Source of the DNA: CAYVOX01 sp964453035
Lineage (GTDB): Bacteria; Chloroflexota; Anaerolineae; Anaerolineales; Anaerolineaceae
DNA length: 14,674 nucleotides
Direction of reading: 5' to 3'
NCBI GenBank assembly: GCA_964453035.1
Contig: CAYVOX010000077.1
Location: 1-14,674, forward strand
Part shown: positions 14,461-14,674 of the stretch, piece after piece
Layout: each line of letters opens with the position of its first letter
How positions within the stretch are numbered: the stretch's first letter is position 1
Translations under genes and position numbers: made by a program
The notes under the pieces: model-generated
Told to the model about the DNA's origin: nothing
Seen by the model: only the letters and a program-made list of their open reading frames with translations
Databases searched by the model: none

Positions 14461-14674
14461 ATGAAAGCCGTTCGCCACTTCCTTGAGCTCATCAAATTTG
14501 AGCATATTATTTTCGCCCTGCCCTTTGCCTACCTGGGCATGCTGTTGGCTGACAATGGCTGGCCCGGCTGGTGGAAGTTCCTGTGGATTACCCTGGCAAT
14601 GGCAGCCGCGCGCACCCTGGCGATGGCCCTCAACCGCATCATTGACCGCTGGTGGGATGCCCGCAACCCCCGCA
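14461..14674 (+). CDS. UbiA-family prenyltransferase, N-terminal part (probable MqnP)
   Basis: Partial: the first 71 codons are present and the gene continues past the window edge. I translated it from base 14461, since it is open to the end. The product begins MKAVRHFLELIKFEHIIFAL, followed by PFAYLGMLL, the usual opening of membrane 4-hydroxybenzoate/menaquinone-type prenyltransferases. It reaches NRIIDRWWDARNPR (about 58-71), the first Asp-rich motif (NxxxDxxxD), which binds the prenyl diphosphate through magnesium. The IKFEHIIFALPFAYLG pattern recalls the UbiA-like enzymes of futalosine-pathway bacteria (MqnP). It starts five bases after the permease stop, so co-translation or co-transcription is likely. 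With ubiD in the same operon it would attach the isoprenoid tail before decarboxylation. The second Asp-rich motif lies outside the window and cannot be checked. Confidence 0.9.
   Translation, partial: MKAVRHFLELIKFEHIIFALPFAYLGMLLADNGWPGWWKFLWITLAMAAARTLAMALNRIIDRWWDARNPR

Noticed and set aside
1..14674. tRNA, rRNA, CRISPR arrays, insertion sequences, integrase or attachment sites.
   Set aside because: I found no array of repeats, no transposase or integrase frame, and no cloverleaf-like segment; gene gaps are all too short to hide larger elements.

Overview
The window is a densely coded stretch of bacterial chromosome, GC-rich by eye, with 13 protein genes. The last one runs off the right edge. 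All the others read as intact, and no gap between genes exceeds about 125 bases. I see no tRNA, rRNA, CRISPR array, insertion sequence or phage gene. The gene set (a lone receiver-CpaE-like protein, an acidic/basic-tailed S1 protein, and UbiD with a UbiA of the MqnP kind) suggests an uncultured member of Chloroflexota, perhaps Anaerolineae. That assignment is an impression from the protein sequences, not a search result.

Left block (minus strand, bases 13-5553). Read in transcription order it is tilS (tRNA-Ile lysidine synthetase), a two-S1-domain RNA-binding protein, pyrG (CTP synthase) and eno (enolase). tilS has an extended -10 so close to its ATG that the mRNA should be leaderless. The S1 gene has a perfect-consensus promoter (TTGACA, 16 nt, TATAAT). 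A perfect 16-bp hairpin with a U-run separates the S1 gene from pyrG.

Middle block. Divergent from tilS is a two-gene plus-strand unit: a receiver domain fused to a CpaE/TadZ-like ATPase fold that has lost its P-loop lysine, then a sirtuin overlapping it by ATGA. The sirtuin meets degV (minus) tail to tail, with overlapping stop codons. mutL (minus) lies upstream of degV and carries the endonuclease motif set of MutH-less bacteria.

Right block (plus strand, from base 10363). Back to back with mutL is an apparent operon: a UbiD-family decarboxylase, a lipoprotein substrate-binding protein, an ABC ATPase, an ABC permease, and the first 71 residues of a UbiA-family prenyltransferase. UbiA then UbiD would be the late steps of a menaquinone-type quinone pathway (MqnP/MqnL in the futalosine route). 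A complete SsuABC/ThiXYZ-type importer sits between them. My main hypothesis is that this importer supplies an aromatic quinone precursor to the two enzymes. The gene order is read directly from the sequence; the substrate is inferred.
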